Below, piece by piece: positions 18,627-28,634 of a DNA stretch of 64,000 nt. Position 1 is the first letter of the stretch, and each line of letters begins with the position of its first letter. The translations under genes were made by a program, and so were the position numbers. The stretch lies in the NCBI RefSeq assembly GCF_041200145.1, contig NZ_CP165734.1, positions 2,790,001-2,854,000 on the forward strand. The letters are read 5' to 3'. The DNA comes from Bradyrhizobium sp. LLZ17. GTDB lineage: Bacteria > Pseudomonadota > Alphaproteobacteria > Rhizobiales > Xanthobacteraceae. Under the pieces are notes generated by a model that was given only the letters and a program-made list of their open reading frames with translations, did no database searches and was not told the DNA's origin.

Positions 18627-19040
18627 ATGGAACAACAGTGCCAGACTGATCGTCCGCCAGCTCGCCCCGTGACAGTTCGCGTGCCGCAGTGGCTGTACCG
18701 GCTCCTTATCGGGCTTGCCGCGTGGTTCGCTCTAGCAGCTTGGCTCTTCTCCGCAAGCGGCCCCACTGACTACCTTCTCTCCATTGTAAGTGGATTCATT
18801 TTCGTCGTCGTTCTGCTGCAGCTAATCCTGTCGCGCGTCCGCGGCAGAGACACCACCGCCGGGACAGCCGACGCCTCGCCCCGTTTTACGGAACGAGGAG
18901 AATGGGACCTCGATACCCGGCAGGGTCACATCAGCTTCAACGAGGCCGCGGTCCAAATACTGCTGCCGCTTGCGGCGGCGGCGCTCGGCATGACGGCCAT
19001 TGGTATCGCGCTGCACATCGCCGAACACATTAGCGCCTAG
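18627..19040 (+). CDS. Hypothetical inner-membrane protein, three predicted helices
   Basis: A 137-residue protein. Membrane segments lie at about residues 23-43 (LLIGLAAWFALAAWLF), 50-68 (LLSIVSGFIFVVVLLQL) and 113-133 (ILLPLAAAALGMTAIGIALHI). Between the second and third is a charged loop with GEWDLDTRQG and SFNEAAVQILLP. I do not recognise a named family. The composition and membrane pattern are convincing for a real gene. Confidence 0.65.
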   Translation: MEQQCQTDRPPARPVTVRVPQWLYRLLIGLAAWFALAAWLFSASGPTDYLLSIVSGFIFVVVLLQLILSRVRGRDTTAGTADASPRFTERGEWDLDTRQGHISFNEAAVQILLPLAAAALGMTAIGIALHIAEHISA

Positions 19041-19255
19041 CATCCGAGATGGCTCTCTCCTCACCCCCGTGGGCCAGGCATTGCTCGAACTGAGAGTTTG
19101 ACTATCCCCCGCTAGGCGATCTCCTGGTGCTCTTGAGCGTGGTGGCCATAGCCCTTGAGTCTCTTGCGGAACCTACGGCGTCCCTGACATTTGTTTTGTT
19201 GTGCGCGCAGACGATTTTTGCCCTTGGCCCTCAGTTGCTCAGAAGAGATTGAACC

Positions 19256-20587
19256 ATGATCAAATCTCGCGTGCTTCTCGTGAGCCTTCTCACTGCCGCA
19301 GGCCTTGCCATCCTGCCGCTCATGGCCGTGGCGATGCAGAGCGCCAGATCTGCAGGACCAGATATCACGTTGCTCGCTGGCGTGATCCAGCTCGTAAACC
19401 GCGCCTATGTACATCCAATAGACTCGGACGAACTGACCAAGGACGCCTTGAAGGGAATGCTTACGCGGCTTGACCCACATTCCGACTACATGGATGAGCA
19501 GGAGTTCAGGCGATCGCAGGCGGACCTGGCCGGCAGCTTTGGTGGACTCGGTATGGAAATATCCGAACAGAATGAAATTCCCACGATCGTTTCGCCCGTC
19601 GATGCAACGCCGGCGGCCCGTGCCGGGCTCCAGCCAGGTGACGAAATTGTCCTTATCAACCACTCGAGCACACACGGCGTAAGTCTTTCGGAGGTGGTGA
19701 GCCTCTTGAGGGGTGCGCCCGGGACGAGCGTCACGATCACTGTCCTACGGGGCAAGCAGCCAGCGTTTGATGTCACGCTCACGCGAGAGATCATCAAGGT
19801 CAAATCCGTGAAATCGAAGATGGAGTCCGACCGGATCGGATACATCCGCATCAGCCAGTTCGGCGACGACACGGCAGACGGATTCAAGAAGGCCATTACC
19901 GATCTCAAACAGCGTGAAAACGGACGCATTAAGGGCCTCGTACTTGATTTGCGCGATGATCCAGGAGGGCTTCTTACCGGTGCCGTCGATGTGGCCGGGG
20001 ATTTGCTTGACAGCGGTCCAGTAGTCAGCATCCGCGGAAGGGATGCCAGCGACGAAAAGGTATTCAAGGCTCCCGCACACGGCGACATGTTGTCGGGCAT
20101 CCCGATCGTAGTACTGATCAACGGAGCCTCCGCGTCGGCTTCGGAGATCGTCGCGGGCGCACTGCAGGATCGCCGCCGGGCCACAGTCATGGGAACTCAA
20201 AGCTTTGGCAAAGGATCGGTGCAAACGGTTATTCCCCTGAAAGGCCATGGCGCCGTCCGGCTGACGACTGCGCTCTACTATACCCCCTCGGGAACCTCTA
20301 TTCAGGACAAAGGCATTTCGCCCGACATTGTCGTCGAAGCGCCCAAAGAGCAACAGATTGCGAGCGGCGCCTTGCTCAGGGAAAGCTCACTGCATGGCGC
20401 GTTCGCAAACCCGGGGCCGCTCAACCGAGAAGCCGGCACGGGGCGCGAGCAACCGACAGGGCAAATCAAAGCTGTGTATTCTGCGCCGATCAGGGCGGAC
20501 CTTATCGGTAAGCCCGAGGACGCGCAGCTCAAGGCTGCACTCGACCATCTCGTGCAGATCGCCGGCAAGGAAACAGGAGCACGCTGA
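19256..20587 (+). CDS. S41-family C-terminal processing protease (CtpA type)
   Basis: A periplasmic serine protease of 443 residues with an N-terminal signal/anchor (about residues 5-28), a PDZ domain (about 85-175, with AGLQPGDEIVLI) and the S41 peptidase domain. The catalytic serine is about S292 in NGASASASEI and the lysine about K319 in FGKGSVQ. These enzymes trim the C-termini of periplasmic proteins and control cell-wall hydrolases. ATG 19256 follows a gag-rich site. It stands alone on the plus strand, 474 bp before the RND transporter gene. Confidence 0.93.
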   Translation: MIKSRVLLVSLLTAAGLAILPLMAVAMQSARSAGPDITLLAGVIQLVNRAYVHPIDSDELTKDALKGMLTRLDPHSDYMDEQEFRRSQADLAGSFGGLGMEISEQNEIPTIVSPVDATPAARAGLQPGDEIVLINHSSTHGVSLSEVVSLLRGAPGTSVTITVLRGKQPAFDVTLTREIIKVKSVKSKMESDRIGYIRISQFGDDTADGFKKAITDLKQRENGRIKGLVLDLRDDPGGLLTGAVDVAGDLLDSGPVVSIRGRDASDEKVFKAPAHGDMLSGIPIVVLINGASASASEIVAGALQDRRRATVMGTQSFGKGSVQTVIPLKGHGAVRLTTALYYTPSGTSIQDKGISPDIVVEAPKEQQIASGALLRESSLHGAFANPGPLNREAGTGREQPTGQIKAVYSAPIRADLIGKPEDAQLKAALDHLVQIAGKETGAR

Positions 20588-21061
20588 TCTGCACGAACTG
20601 TGTGGGATCTTCGACGAGACCTGCTCCGCACGAGTCGCTGTCGTCCGCAATCATCGGTCGAGCAGCCCGACCAGAGCGCATCTGAAGGAGACCCGGGTCG
20701 CCTCGCAGGTCGGCACGGGCGCCGGATTGGACCGGCAATCATTGGCGAGGACCTGCCATATCTCACCGGTGACGTGGCGATTCCGATCGGGAGCAACGCC
20801 TGTGAATACTCGCGGAGCGCCGCCGTCATCGGTAGCGCCCGTAGATGGTGAGTAGATGCCGAAGACGTATTGTTCGAAGCGCCTCTAGCAACCCACCCGC
20901 CTCTCCGACGTTAATTCACGGTTCTGAGCTCGGCGCCCGCACAAAGCTCTCGTCGCGCAGGTGGCGTTGCGGTTACTAGCCGATCAGGCCGCGGTCCGGA
21001 CCTCGTCGCAGCTTCCTGTTGGCGCAGCTCGGGCACGATGCCGCCAGACGAGCCCACGCCG
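20588..21061. other. Intergenic, no gene seen
   Basis: 474 bp between the protease and the HpnN-like gene. Frames on both strands are arginine-rich without motifs. I see no terminator hairpin with a T tract and no EcfG consensus site. Confidence 0.4.
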
Positions 21062-23680
21062 ATGACCCAAGCGATTGTCAACATCGTCGATCTTTGCGTG
21101 CGCCGGTGGCGAATTGTCATCCTCGTGGGAACACTGGTGCTGGTTGGATCTGCCGTCTACGCACTGACGCAGTTTTCCATCAACACCGATATCGAAACGC
21201 TAGTCTCCCAGAAGGTCCCCTGGCATCGACGTGAGGTGGAGCTCTCGCGGAGCTTTCCGGAGAAGGGGACTTCGGTCGTGGTAACGGCCTCGACACCCGA
21301 AAACGCCGAGGTTGCGACCGACGAGCTTGCGCACAAACTGAAGGAAAATCCGGAGCTGTTTCGCCAGGTCGTGCAGCCGGACAGCGGAGACTTCTTCGAG
21401 CGTAACGGATTGCTGTTCGGCTCAACCGCGGAGGTGGAAAGGACGGTCGACGGCCTCGCCCGCGCCCGGCCATTGCTCCAGGCGCTGGCGGCGGATCCGA
21501 CCTTACGTGGCGCAGCGCGCGCGCTTGGCTCGGCGGCGGAAGGGGTTCGGGCTGGCAGGCTCACGCTCGAGCAACTCGGCTGGACTCTTTCGCTGACGCG
21601 GAAGCTGCTCGGGGACGTCCTCACCGGCAAACGAGTGTTCTTCTCCTGGCAGGAGCTTCTGGAGGGGCATCAGATTCCCAAGAACCAGTCCCGGCACTTC
21701 ATTGAGGTCGCGCCGAAACTGGATTTCAATGCGCTTCAACCGGGACGGACCGCGACAGAAGGAATCCGGTGGGTTGCCTCGGATCTCAAGTTGAGAGAGC
21801 GCCTCGGCGCGGCCGTCAGCATCACGGGTGAGATCCCGATGAATGACGACCAGTTCCACGTCATCCGATCCAGCGTGGTGCGCGACACCCTCACCGCTTT
21901 GTTCGGCGTGCTGCTCATTTTGTGGATCGCGCTGCGGTCATTCAAGCTCATTGCCGCTGTATTGTTCAGCTTGGTGGTCGGGCTCGCCGCAACTGCCGCT
22001 CTGGGGCTCCTGATGGTCGGCTCCTTTAGCCTTATCTCGATCGCTTTCTTCGTGTTATTCGTTGGACTGGGCGTTGATTTCGGCATCCAGTTCAGTGTCC
22101 GCTATCGGGCAGAGCGGCACGAAGTTGACAACTTGCGCCACGCGCTACGGTGCGCGGCGCACAAGTCCGGAGCGCCGCTCGCGCTTGCGGCAGCAGCCAC
22201 GGCGATTGGCTTTTTCGCTTTCCTGCCCACTGACTATCGCGGGCTCTCCGAACTCGGGCTGATTGCAGGGTCCGGCATGCTGATTGCCTTTACCTGCAGC
22301 ATCACGCTGGTGCCCGCCATGCTGACCGCCCTCAATCCACCCGGAGAACCCGCCGGGGTGGGCTTCAAATCGCTCGCGCCGGTGGACGCATTTCTGCAGG
22401 GCCACCGCTTCCTGGTGATCGCCGGGACCATTCTTGTGGTCGCGGCGGGAACTCCGCTGCTCTTTCATCTGCCGTTCGACTTCAATCCGGTCGACCTCCA
22501 AAACCCCGCCTCTCCATCGGTGGTTGCCTATCGCAAGCTGCAGTCGGAACCGGAAACCAACGGCAATGACGCCGAGGTGCTCGCCCCGTCACAGCAGCAG
22601 GCCGACGGGATTGCAAAGCGACTCTCCTCGCTGCCGGAGGTGGCGCGCGTAGTGACCCTCACCAGCTTCGTTCCCGCCCATCAGGAGGACAAAATTGCCG
22701 CCCTTCGCGCCGCCGACCGCGCGGTTGGACGCGTAATCAGCCCCCATAGCACGAGACCCGCTCCTACCGACGAGGACACGGTCGCTGCGCTTCGCAGCAC
22801 GGCAGAAGCGGTTTCAGAAGCGGCAGCCGGCGCGAATGGCAACGTCGCGGAGGACGCACGTGCGGTTGCGTCGCAACTCGAGCAACTGGCACATGCGCCG
22901 CCTGAAGTTCGTCGCCAGGCAGATGCAGCTGTCACACCGTCTCTGAAGTACGATCTGGACCGTCTGCGCAAAAGCCTTTCGGTCCAACCGATCGCCGTGG
23001 GAAGTCTGCCGCGGGATCTCGTTCGCGACTGGCAACTGCCGGATGGACGTGCCCGCGTGCAGGCACTTGCCAAAGGCGATGCCAACGATGTGAAGGTGCT
23101 ACGGAAATTCGCTGCCGCCGTGCTGGCCGCCGAACCAACCGCGGCGGGAGCGGCCGTCAGCTATTACGAATCGGCCAGGACTGTACTCCGGGCCTTTGTG
23201 GAAGCCGGAGTCCTGGCGCTGGTTGCGATCGCCATTCTTCTTGCGATCGCTTTGCGGCGCATCACCGACGTCCTGCTCACGCTAATCCCACTGCTCGTCG
23301 CTGGCGCACTCACACTGGAGCTGTCGGTGCTGGTGGGTCCGCAGCTCAACTTCGCCAATATCGTTGCGCTGCCGCTGCTGCTCGGGATCGGAGTCGCCTT
23401 CAAGATCTACTACATCATGGCCTGGCGCGCCGGCAAAACCGGGCTGCTGCAATCGACGCTGACCCGCGCCGTCGTGTTCAGTGCCATGACCAATGCGGCC
23501 GCTTTCGGCAGCATGTGGGCCTCCAGCTATCCTGGAATGTCGAGCATGGGAAAGATGATGGCGCTGGCTCTCACCTGCACCATGGCTGCAGCCGTGCTGT
23601 TTCAGCCGGTGTTGATGGGACCGCCGCGTCAGATCAAGCCGCATGCGGAGGTGCCTCCATTGCGCGAGGCGGCCGAATAG
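21062..23680 (+). CDS. hpnN: HpnN-like RND transporter (hopanoid transport)
   Basis: An inner-membrane RND-superfamily protein of about 872 residues, matching HpnN, which moves hopanoids to the outer membrane in Rhodopseudomonas and Burkholderia. One helix precedes a large periplasmic loop. A bundle of helices follows with the RND signature GLGVDFGIQFSVRYRAE (about residues 335-355), then a second periplasmic loop and second bundle (VAIAILLAIALRRI... and LLLGIGVAFKIYYIM). ATG 21062 (MTQAIVNIV) is chosen over 21038. No hpn biosynthesis genes lie nearby, so it is an orphan copy or a separate locus. Confidence 0.85.
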   Translation: MTQAIVNIVDLCVRRWRIVILVGTLVLVGSAVYALTQFSINTDIETLVSQKVPWHRREVELSRSFPEKGTSVVVTASTPENAEVATDELAHKLKENPELFRQVVQPDSGDFFERNGLLFGSTAEVERTVDGLARARPLLQALAADPTLRGAARALGSAAEGVRAGRLTLEQLGWTLSLTRKLLGDVLTGKRVFFSWQELLEGHQIPKNQSRHFIEVAPKLDFNALQPGRTATEGIRWVASDLKLRERLGAAVSITGEIPMNDDQFHVIRSSVVRDTLTALFGVLLILWIALRSFKLIAAVLFSLVVGLAATAALGLLMVGSFSLISIAFFVLFVGLGVDFGIQFSVRYRAERHEVDNLRHALRCAAHKSGAPLALAAAATAIGFFAFLPTDYRGLSELGLIAGSGMLIAFTCSITLVPAMLTALNPPGEPAGVGFKSLAPVDAFLQGHRFLVIAGTILVVAAGTPLLFHLPFDFNPVDLQNPASPSVVAYRKLQSEPETNGNDAEVLAPSQQQADGIAKRLSSLPEVARVVTLTSFVPAHQEDKIAALRAADRAVGRVISPHSTRPAPTDEDTVAALRSTAEAVSEAAAGANGNVAEDARAVASQLEQLAHAPPEVRRQADAAVTPSLKYDLDRLRKSLSVQPIAVGSLPRDLVRDWQLPDGRARVQALAKGDANDVKVLRKFAAAVLAAEPTAAGAAVSYYESARTVLRAFVEAGVLALVAIAILLAIALRRITDVLLTLIPLLVAGALTLELSVLVGPQLNFANIVALPLLLGIGVAFKIYYIMAWRAGKTGLLQSTLTRAVVFSAMTNAAAFGSMWASSYPGMSSMGKMMALALTCTMAAAVLFQPVLMGPPRQIKPHAEVPPLREAAE

Positions 23681-23757
23681 CAGCAAACGCTGAGCGGAAG
23701 AGCCAGACCTCAGATCCGCCTCAGCTTCATCGCTGGCGCAGCTGAGAGCCGTCAGAG

Positions 23758-23982
23758 ATGGTCAACTTGACGATGCGCGTTTGTCCGGCACGGTCAATGG
23801 TCAACTCGATCTCCTTTGCCGATGCCAAAAACACAGATGCTGCGCGCTGCGAGCGAACACACGAACCAGCGACGGTAATGATTCTTGAAGAGACGAACGG
23901 TTGCTTATTCGTTCGAAGCAAGATCGGCCCGCGCGCTAACCATGCGGCGCGGGAGGCAGAGAAGCATATCGCCGAGACGTAA
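23758..23982 (+). CDS. Doubtful small protein (74 aa)
   Basis: The frame from ATG 23758 begins MVNLTMRVCPARSM and ends AREAEKHIAET. It has mixed but natural composition, with VMILEETNGCLFVRSK in the middle. The opposite strand is open over the same span (23727-24008), so coding strand is uncertain. No family recognised. Confidence 0.22.
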   Translation: MVNLTMRVCPARSMVNSISFADAKNTDAARCERTHEPATVMILEETNGCLFVRSKIGPRANHAAREAEKHIAET

Positions 23983-24045
23983 GGCTGCAGCATCCACGCG
24001 GTTGCCAAACTGCACTGCGGCTACCAAAGCAGGAGCACGGCCCGA

Positions 24046-27000
24046 CTAGCCCAAGGCATCGCCGGCCACGGAGACGGGCGCACTTCCATCGGCCTGTCGG
24101 GAGTGAACGGCCCCGATTAGCATGTAAGCCGCCGGGACCACGAACAGCGTGAACAGCGTCCCGATGCCAAGCCCGGTAGCGATCACAAGCCCCATATTGA
24201 AGCGCGAAGCCGCGCCAGCCCCGCTGGCGACGATCAACGGTACGACCCCCAGCACCATAGCCCCTGTAGTCATCAGGATTGGCCGCAACCGAATAGCCGC
24301 CGCCTGCTCGATTGCCTCCCGCTTCGATGCGCCATTGCGCTGCAGATCGTTTGCGAACTCCACGATGAGGATCGCATGCTTGCTAATCAGGCCCATCAAC
24401 GTGACAAGACCCACGTCGGTGTAAATGTTCAGCGACGCCCCGCCGAGGCCGAGACTGACGAAGACGAGCGCACCAGCAATCGACATCGGAACGGAGACGA
24501 GGATGATGCACGGATCCCGGAAGCTTTCGAACAAGGCGGCCAGTGAAAGGAAAATAATCAGAAGTGCAAAGCCGAACGTCTCGATGAAGCCGGTCGATTC
24601 CTGGACGTATTGACGGGACAGACCGCCGTAATCGATGGTGTAGCCCGCCGGCAGTGTCCTGTCGGCGAGTCCAGTCAGGAACTCAAGCGCGTCGGCCTGC
24701 GCCACGCCAGGAGCCGCTACGCCCTGAATCGTGGCGCTGTTGACCTGCTGAAAATGATTGAGCGTCTCCGGAACCGTCTTGTTCGTAATCGTCGCAATTG
24801 CCGCGAGCGGGACCGGAATGCCAGCGACGGTGGCAACATAATAATTGAGCAGCTGATCGGTATTGAGCCGGAAACGCCTCTGCACCTGCGGGATCACCTT
24901 GTAAGACCGCTGATCGAGGCTGAAATAGTTCACATAAGCGCCACTGAGCATTGTCGTCATCGCGCTACCAACATCGCTCATCTTGAGCCCGAGCTGCGCG
25001 GCCTTATCGCGGTCGATCTCGACGATCGACTGGGGATTGTCGACCTTCAGATCCGTGTCGAGGAAGATGAACATGCCGCTGTCGATTGCGGCCTTGAGAA
25101 ACTTCTCGGTCGCGCCGTTGAGCCTGTCGAATGAGTCCGTAGTTTTGATTACGAATTGCACCGGCAAACCCTGGCTGCCCGGCAACGGAGGCAATTGAAA
25201 CGCCGCGATCCGGGCCCCCGCAACCTCGTTCAGGCGCTGTTGAACGATCGGCTGAAGCTGGTTGCTGGTTCGGCTACGTTCATCCCATGGCTTAAGCACC
25301 ATTCCGGCGACCACTCTGCCTGGTGCATTGATCTGGAATACGTGATCGGTCTCCGGATATTCCTTCATGATTTGATAGACCTGCTTTGCGTACAGCACCT
25401 TCTGCTGCAAGGTGGCATCGGGGGCCAGCGTCGATGAAGCGATCACGACTCCCTGATCCTCCTGTGGTGCAAGCTCGCTCTTGGCACTGGTGTAGAGGAA
25501 ATAGATGCTGGACAAGACCAGCAGTGCGAACACCGCGGTCACAGGTAGATAGTCCAAGCTATTGTGCAGCCGTCGCAAATAGAAATTGCGCATGTCCTCA
25601 AAGCGGCGATCGATGATATTTTCGAACCACTGCTGCCACCCACGCGCCGCGCCTGGCCGGGTGAGAAGCCGCGAGCTCATCATCGGAGAGAGCGTCAGCG
25701 CGACAACAGCCGAAATAGTGACAGTTCCGACGAGCGTGAATGCAAATTCTGTGAACAACGCGCCAGTCAAGCCGCCCTGAAACGCGATCGGGACGTAGAC
25801 TGAGATGAGAACCACGGTCATGGCAATGACCGGTCGGCCGAGCTCGCCCGCCGCAGCAATCGCCGCAGCGAACGAAGTCTTCCCTTGCTCCAGATGACGA
25901 TTGACATTCTCGACCACGATGATGGCGTCGTCGACCACGAGCCCGATTGCGAGTACCAACGCCAGCAGAGTCAGCAGGTTAATGGAAAAGCCAAGGGCCA
26001 GCATCAGGGTAAACGCGCCGATCAGCGACAGCGGGATCGCGACCATGGGGATGACCACCGACCGCATCGAGCCAAGAAACAGGAATACGACAACATTGAC
26101 GATCACGAGGGCTTCAACCAGCGTCCGCACGACGTCGCGGATCGCTGCGTGCACGAAATTGGTCGAGTCATAGACGATCTGTCCCTTGAGGCCGTTCGGA
26201 AGCGCCGCACGAATGGCCGGGAAGATTTTGTGAACCCCAGCTATGACGTCGAGCAGGTTGGCCGTTGGCGCCACCTGGATCCCGACATAGACCGCGGGCT
26301 TGCCATCGAATGCGACTTGGGTCTCGTAACTGTCGGCGCCAAGCGAAACGTCGGCGACATCCTTGAGACGCACGACTGCGCCGCTGGCCTGCTTCACGAT
26401 CAGGTTGGCGAATTCGCTTTCGGTATGGAGACCCGTAGACGCCGTCAGATTGACCTCCACCATCTGACCCTTGGTAGTCCCCAAGCCCGAAATATAGTTG
26501 TTCTGAGCCAGGGCAGCCGAAACATCGGCCGATGTGAGCCCGTACGAAGCAAGCTTTCGCGGATCGAGCCACGCGCGCAAGGCGAAATTCTGCGCCCCAA
26601 GGACTTCTGCAGTCTGCACGCCCGGCACTGCCTGCAGTTTGGGCTGCACCACGCGGATGAGGTAGTCTGTGATCTGATTGCGCGCCAGAACGTTGCTGTC
26701 GAACCCGAGGTACATGGCGTCGATGGTCTGCCCCACCTGCACCGTCAGCACTGGCTGTTGCGATCCGGAAGGAAGCTGGTTGAGCACTGAACTTACCTTC
26801 GTGTTGATTTCCGTCAGCGCTTTGTCGGCGTCGTAGTTCAAGCGCAGATAGACGGTGATCGTGCTCACGCTGCTCGCACTTTGTGAGCTCATGTAGTCGA
26901 TACCATTTGCCTGCGCGATTGCGTTCTCCAGGGGAGTTGTAATGAACCCGGCAATCACGTCCGGATCGGCGCCGTAGTAAGTTGTTGTGATCGTCACGAC

Positions 27001-27129
27001 GGCGTTCTGGGTGCGCGGATATTGCAGGACCGGCAGCGAGGTCATCGCGCGCAGTCCAAGCGCAAGGATCATCAGGTTGACCACAGTGGCAAGAACCGGC
27101 CGACGAATGAAGACATCGGTAAATCTCAT
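24046..27129 (-). CDS. HAE1-family RND efflux permease
   Basis: A 1,027-residue inner-membrane proton/drug antiporter of the AcrB/MexB superfamily. Helix 1 follows the typical start MRFTDVFIRRPVLATV. Two repeats each carry a periplasmic porter region and six helices. The proton-relay aspartates lie in LVLAIGLVVDDAIIVVENV (TM4, about residue 400), and the TM11-12 region has GLISKHAILIVEFAND. It lies 7 bp downstream of its membrane-fusion partner in one operon. No outer-membrane TolC-type gene is adjacent, so it probably uses one encoded elsewhere. Confidence 0.93.
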   Translation of the reverse strand: MRFTDVFIRRPVLATVVNLMILALGLRAMTSLPVLQYPRTQNAVVTITTTYYGADPDVIAGFITTPLENAIAQANGIDYMSSQSASSVSTITVYLRLNYDADKALTEINTKVSSVLNQLPSGSQQPVLTVQVGQTIDAMYLGFDSNVLARNQITDYLIRVVQPKLQAVPGVQTAEVLGAQNFALRAWLDPRKLASYGLTSADVSAALAQNNYISGLGTTKGQMVEVNLTASTGLHTESEFANLIVKQASGAVVRLKDVADVSLGADSYETQVAFDGKPAVYVGIQVAPTANLLDVIAGVHKIFPAIRAALPNGLKGQIVYDSTNFVHAAIRDVVRTLVEALVIVNVVVFLFLGSMRSVVIPMVAIPLSLIGAFTLMLALGFSINLLTLLALVLAIGLVVDDAIIVVENVNRHLEQGKTSFAAAIAAAGELGRPVIAMTVVLISVYVPIAFQGGLTGALFTEFAFTLVGTVTISAVVALTLSPMMSSRLLTRPGAARGWQQWFENIIDRRFEDMRNFYLRRLHNSLDYLPVTAVFALLVLSSIYFLYTSAKSELAPQEDQGVVIASSTLAPDATLQQKVLYAKQVYQIMKEYPETDHVFQINAPGRVVAGMVLKPWDERSRTSNQLQPIVQQRLNEVAGARIAAFQLPPLPGSQGLPVQFVIKTTDSFDRLNGATEKFLKAAIDSGMFIFLDTDLKVDNPQSIVEIDRDKAAQLGLKMSDVGSAMTTMLSGAYVNYFSLDQRSYKVIPQVQRRFRLNTDQLLNYYVATVAGIPVPLAAIATITNKTVPETLNHFQQVNSATIQGVAAPGVAQADALEFLTGLADRTLPAGYTIDYGGLSRQYVQESTGFIETFGFALLIIFLSLAALFESFRDPCIILVSVPMSIAGALVFVSLGLGGASLNIYTDVGLVTLMGLISKHAILIVEFANDLQRNGASKREAIEQAAAIRLRPILMTTGAMVLGVVPLIVASGAGAASRFNMGLVIATGLGIGTLFTLFVVPAAYMLIGAVHSRQADGSAPVSVAGDALG

Positions 27130-27136
27130 CGCGGCT

Positions 27137-28267
27137 TCACTCTTCGGACACTTGCGGGTTTGGATTGAACGGAACAGGCACCTTGTTATCGATTTTGATA
27201 CGTGAACCGTTGTGGAGCTTATTCTGTCCCGCGGTCACGATGACGTCGCCAGGCTCAACTCCATCGAGCACCGCAACCTGGTCACCGCGAGTCTGCCCTG
27301 TTTTCACGAAGACCTGTCGGGCGACATATTGCCTGTTCCCCTCCCCCGTGTCCTGCCCCTTCGTCGCGACATAGACGATGTCGCCGTACGAATTGTAGTA
27401 GATCGCCGTGTTTGGCAGTGTCACGTAATGCTGAGGCGCGCCCACGTCGATTTCCACCGTCGCAAACATGCCTGGCAGCAGCTTCTCGTCGGGATTAGCG
27501 AAGATCGCTCTGACCTCGACGTTCCGGCTGGCCGTATTGACGAGCGAGTTGATCGCCAGAATCTTGCCGGTGAATTGCACGTCGGGATATGTATCGATCC
27601 CGGCTCTGACGTCTTGCCCGACCTTGATCTGCGCGAGTGCCTGTTGGGGCAGATAGAAGTCGACAAAAATGGGATCTAGCTGCTGTAGCGTCACGATCGG
27701 CGTGCCGGGCGCGATATACTGGCCGAGATCGACCTGACGTATGCCTAGTCGGCCCGAAAATGGTGCCTTAATCGATTTGTATCCGACCAACGCTTGCTGC
27801 TGCGCAACCTGTGCCTCTGCGCTTTTTAGCGTCGCAAAGTCGGTGTCGGCCGTTTGCCGACTGACGGCATCAGACTTCAAGAGGTGGCTGTCGCGGTCGT
27901 AGTTGAGCTGCGCGAGTGCTTCGGTCGCCTTGAGCGATTCCAGATGCGCGATGTCGTCGGCAGCCTCGAGCTCAACCAGCAACGCTCCCTTCTCGACTTT
28001 TGCACCGGACTGAAATCGGATCGCTTTGACGATACCAGCAACCTGCGCACTGAGATCGGCTCCCCTTTCCGCCCTCACGCTGCCAACAGCGTCCAGCCGC
28101 TTCTGCCAGGCTTGCGTGGCGGCGGTGATGGTCGAGACCGTTTGCGGCGGGTCGCGCAAGCCGGCAATCGCCTTCTGGATCATTCGAGCCTTAAATGCCT
28201 GAAAACCGACCACCGCCGCGAAAGCCGCGCCAACTAGCACAAGCATTATGGCCATTCGTCGAAACAT
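27137..28267 (-). CDS. RND efflux periplasmic adaptor (membrane fusion protein)
   Basis: A 376-residue adaptor linking the RND permease to an outer-membrane channel. N-terminal anchor at about residues 5-22 (AIMLVLVGAAFAAVVGF), then the lipoyl/barrel-sandwich halves (SVRAERGADLSAQVAGIV and YKSIKAPFSGRLGIRQVDLGQ), a coiled-coil hairpin between them (about 100-165), and beta-barrel domains to the end. ATG 28267 (MFRRMAIM) fits the family start; the frame is open to 28741 but that lies over the divergent promoter region. The permease start follows 7 bp after its stop. Confidence 0.9.
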   Translation of the reverse strand: MFRRMAIMLVLVGAAFAAVVGFQAFKARMIQKAIAGLRDPPQTVSTITAATQAWQKRLDAVGSVRAERGADLSAQVAGIVKAIRFQSGAKVEKGALLVELEAADDIAHLESLKATEALAQLNYDRDSHLLKSDAVSRQTADTDFATLKSAEAQVAQQQALVGYKSIKAPFSGRLGIRQVDLGQYIAPGTPIVTLQQLDPIFVDFYLPQQALAQIKVGQDVRAGIDTYPDVQFTGKILAINSLVNTASRNVEVRAIFANPDEKLLPGMFATVEIDVGAPQHYVTLPNTAIYYNSYGDIVYVATKGQDTGEGNRQYVARQVFVKTGQTRGDQVAVLDGVEPGDVIVTAGQNKLHNGSRIKIDNKVPVPFNPNPQVSEE

Positions 28268-28634
28268 CTGCGCACTCGGGAGAACACGAGGAATTTCGAT
28301 AACGCAGGTGCGACGCTCCAGGTCGCAACGCTCTCGCAGATTTGTCTCGCAGCGCCCAGCTCTAGGCCAGACATGGCGCACGCCTTGCGCATTGCCGGTT
28401 CGCCTCACTTCCGCCGACACAGCAGTCGCTGGTGCCTCGAAGCCCGTGAACTGGTTCTCCCGATCCGCGCGGGTGCGCTCCGGTCTGACGGAGCGGCCCT
28501 CCTTGGTTAGTTTCGGAGCGCTTGGTACGTTGCCGTACCATCTTCTGCACAGTTGGCCAAGCGTCCCATGGTCGGGCCACTTCGAACAACTAGATTGTCT
28601 GCGGGAGGTAGGCACGGACCAAGGGAGACGCACC
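28268..28634. other. Divergent promoter region between efflux operon and binding-protein gene
   Basis: 367 bp between two oppositely directed starts, so it must hold promoters for both. I see no perfect palindrome long enough to call an operator, no EcfG consensus, and no regulator gene beside it. Open frames crossing it have poor composition. Confidence 0.5.

Noticed and set aside
24610..25134. A 174-codon plus-strand frame inside the RND permease region
   Set aside because: Antisense of the permease gene, whose minus-strand product is complete and conserved.
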